Shown piece after piece: positions 62,857 to 64,000 of a stretch of DNA of 64,000 nucleotides. Position 1 is the first letter of the stretch. Each line of letters starts with the position of its first letter. Source of the DNA: Rivularia sp. MS3 (GTDB lineage Bacteria; Cyanobacteriota; Cyanobacteriia; Cyanobacteriales; Nostocaceae); assembly GCA_019192545.1 (NCBI GenBank), contig JAHCMI010000009.1, positions 96,227 to 160,226 on the forward strand. Reading direction: 5' to 3'. Position numbers and translations under genes: made by a program. Under the pieces are notes generated by a model, which searched no databases, had not been told where the DNA came from, and saw nothing but the letters and a program-made list of their open reading frames with translations.

Positions 62857-63690
62857 ATGAAAACATTACATCTATCATCAGGAAGAAAAATTCCCGTTTT
62901 AGGGCAGGGAACTTGGCGAATGGGTGAAGACAGCAGTCAAAAAGATGCTGAAATTGCGGCTCTGCGTCTTGGTTTAGATATGGGGATGACGCTCATCGAC
63001 ACCGCAGAAATGTATGGGGAAGGCGGTGCGGAAGAAGTTGTTGGTGAAGCTATTAAAAATCGCCGCGAAGAAGTTTATCTTGTAAGTAAGGTGTACCCAC
63101 ACAATGCTAGTCGAAAAGGCGCGGTTGCAGCTTGCGAAAGAAGTTTAAAACGACTCAAAACCGATTGTATTGACCTTTATTTATTACATTGGCGCAGCTC
63201 AATACCGCTTTCGGAAACCTTGGAAGCTTTTGAATCGCTCAAGCAAGCTGGGAAGATTCGCGATTACGGTGTAAGTAATTTCGATGCAGATGATATGCAA
63301 AGGGCAATTAATCTACCTCATGGAAAGCAAATTGTCACAAATCAAGTTTTATATAATTTAGCTCGTCGCGGTATTGAGTGGGATTTGCTTCCTTGGAGCC
63401 GTCAGCATAATATACCCATCATGGCTTATTCACCAATCGAACAAAAAGGTATTTTAAAAAATCCCCAGTTAAAATCAGTAGCTTCGCGACATAATGCCAC
63501 TCCCGCACAAATTGCTTTAGCGTGGTTGCTACAACAACAAGGAATAATCGCAATTCCCAAAGCCAGCAATCCCGAACACGTCAAAGAGAATAGTGCAGCT
63601 TTAGATATACAGCTGACTCTTGAAGATTTAACCGAACTTGATAAAGCTTTTCCCCCGCCAAATCGTAAAATGTCCCTAGCAATCAGATAG
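62857..63690 (+). CDS. Aldo/keto reductase
   Basis: An NADPH-dependent oxidoreductase of 277 residues with a TIM barrel. The catalytic tetrad is visible: the Asp and Tyr in LIDTAEMYGEGGAEEVVG, the Lys in VYLVSKVYP, and the His in LYLLHWR. The C-terminal PKASNPEHVKEN binds the cofactor phosphate. Substrate unknown. AGGAG lies nine bases before the ATG. Monocistronic. Confidence 0.93.
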   Translation: MKTLHLSSGRKIPVLGQGTWRMGEDSSQKDAEIAALRLGLDMGMTLIDTAEMYGEGGAEEVVGEAIKNRREEVYLVSKVYPHNASRKGAVAACERSLKRLKTDCIDLYLLHWRSSIPLSETLEAFESLKQAGKIRDYGVSNFDADDMQRAINLPHGKQIVTNQVLYNLARRGIEWDLLPWSRQHNIPIMAYSPIEQKGILKNPQLKSVASRHNATPAQIALAWLLQQQGIIAIPKASNPEHVKENSAALDIQLTLEDLTELDKAFPPPNRKMSLAIR

Positions 63691-63724
63691 GAATTACTAT
63701 TACATTTCATTTGTAAAAAGGTTC

Positions 63725-63792
63725 GTAGTTGCGCTTTAGCGCTTAATATTAGGCGCTGTAAGCGAAGCTTTCTCGCACAGTAGCGCAACTAC
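63725..63792. mobile_element. 68-bp MITE-like element
   Basis: GTAGTTGCGCT and AGCGCAACTAC form perfect 11-bp terminal repeats, with internal GCGC-rich hairpins (GCGCTTTAGCGC). The minus-strand frame over this DNA is not a gene. Confidence 0.65.
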
Positions 63793-63837
63793 CAACAATA
63801 ATTTACCCCATACTATTTAATGAAATGCATTACTACT

Positions 63838-63950
63838 ACTCGTTTTCGTTAAATATGACGGGTGAGGGCAAGCAGGGGAGCAGGGGGAGAAAATAATAAA
63901 ACCCTCTTTCATAAACCCGTCAAAACTAATGCAAAGGAGTACTACTAGTC
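63838..63950. repeat. Dispersed repeat, copy matching 53821-53910 in reverse
   Basis: TGACGGGT (63856-63863) and ACCCGTCA (63915-63922) bound a segment containing a G-rich AGCAGGGGAGC tract and AAATAATAAAACCCTC. The flanks GGAGTACTACTAGT also match the other copy. The GTTTTGATGGGC text at 63961 repeats the end motif again. Confidence 0.65.
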
Positions 63951-64000
63951 TGTCCCGTTAGTTTTGATGGGCATATCGTAAATATAAAAAATATTTTCTT

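Noticed and set aside
63426..63788. A 120-codon minus-strand frame
   Set aside because: Antisense to the aldo/keto reductase gene and a palindromic element.

Overview
The window looks like chromosome of a filamentous, probably heterocyst-forming cyanobacterium of the Nostocales (Rivularia/Calothrix-like). Base composition is AT-rich and HIP1-type octamers (GCGATCGC) recur. The gene set is cyanobacterial: an NDH-1 CO2-uptake operon, a CPP1-like protein, a DUF2811 protein, hemL with a TTG start, an SmtA metallothionein, and a zinc-ribbon/kinase/pentapeptide protein. Many gaps carry heptanucleotide tandem repeats (STRR type) and MITE-like palindromic elements. I saw no rRNA, tRNA or CRISPR array.

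Layout. 0.1-13.9 kb is a secretion block: a GDSL hydrolase, a CAP/Calx-beta/DUF4114 protein, a PpiC-like isomerase, a type I secretion ABC exporter (cNMP-binding and degenerate C39 domains), its HlyD adaptor, and a VWA/Calx-beta/DUF4114 protein. The two DUF4114 proteins lack signal peptides and flank the exporter, so they are its likely cargo. 14.4-24.9 kb holds an unknown protein, a NYN-type putative RNase with a LOTUS-like tail, HPPD, a HAD phosphatase, a CPP1-like membrane protein, an OmpR-type regulator, a DUF2811 protein, an MFS transporter and hisIE. The gap before the MFS gene has phased DnaA-box-like sites and nested inverted repeats. 25-39.3 kb is mostly housekeeping: hemL, a metallothionein gene missed by length cut-offs with an SmtB-type operator, a Ser/Thr kinase, an FHA protein, recA with a LexA-like box, adk, a CobO-like protein without a P-loop, dcd and thyX (dCTP to dUMP to dTMP), a thioredoxin-like protein and aroA.

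39.7-48.3 kb is accessory: a giant ELWxxDGT-repeat protein, then a minus-strand Zorya-like anti-phage operon with ZorA (MotA-like motor), ZorB (MotB/OmpA-like) and a ZorC-like EH-signature protein. The usual ZorD helicase/nuclease is absent; a 114-residue protein of unknown family and a DUF559 endonuclease precede zorA instead. This is the best candidate for an undescribed system. 48.3-53.5 kb is the ndhF3-ndhD3-cupA operon, whose two ndh genes end inside heptamer arrays. 53.9-64 kb carries a ureohydrolase, a Uma2 nuclease, an MtfA-like peptidase, a DUF262/DUF1524 (GmrSD-like) nuclease, a ParE/Phd toxin-antitoxin pair, ilvA, a glycosyltransferase followed by a truncated ORF at a repeat element, and an aldo/keto reductase.

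A window-wide pattern: heptamer arrays start at, or overlap, the stop codons of at least eight unrelated genes. Functions are assigned from recognised motifs; no database search was run.
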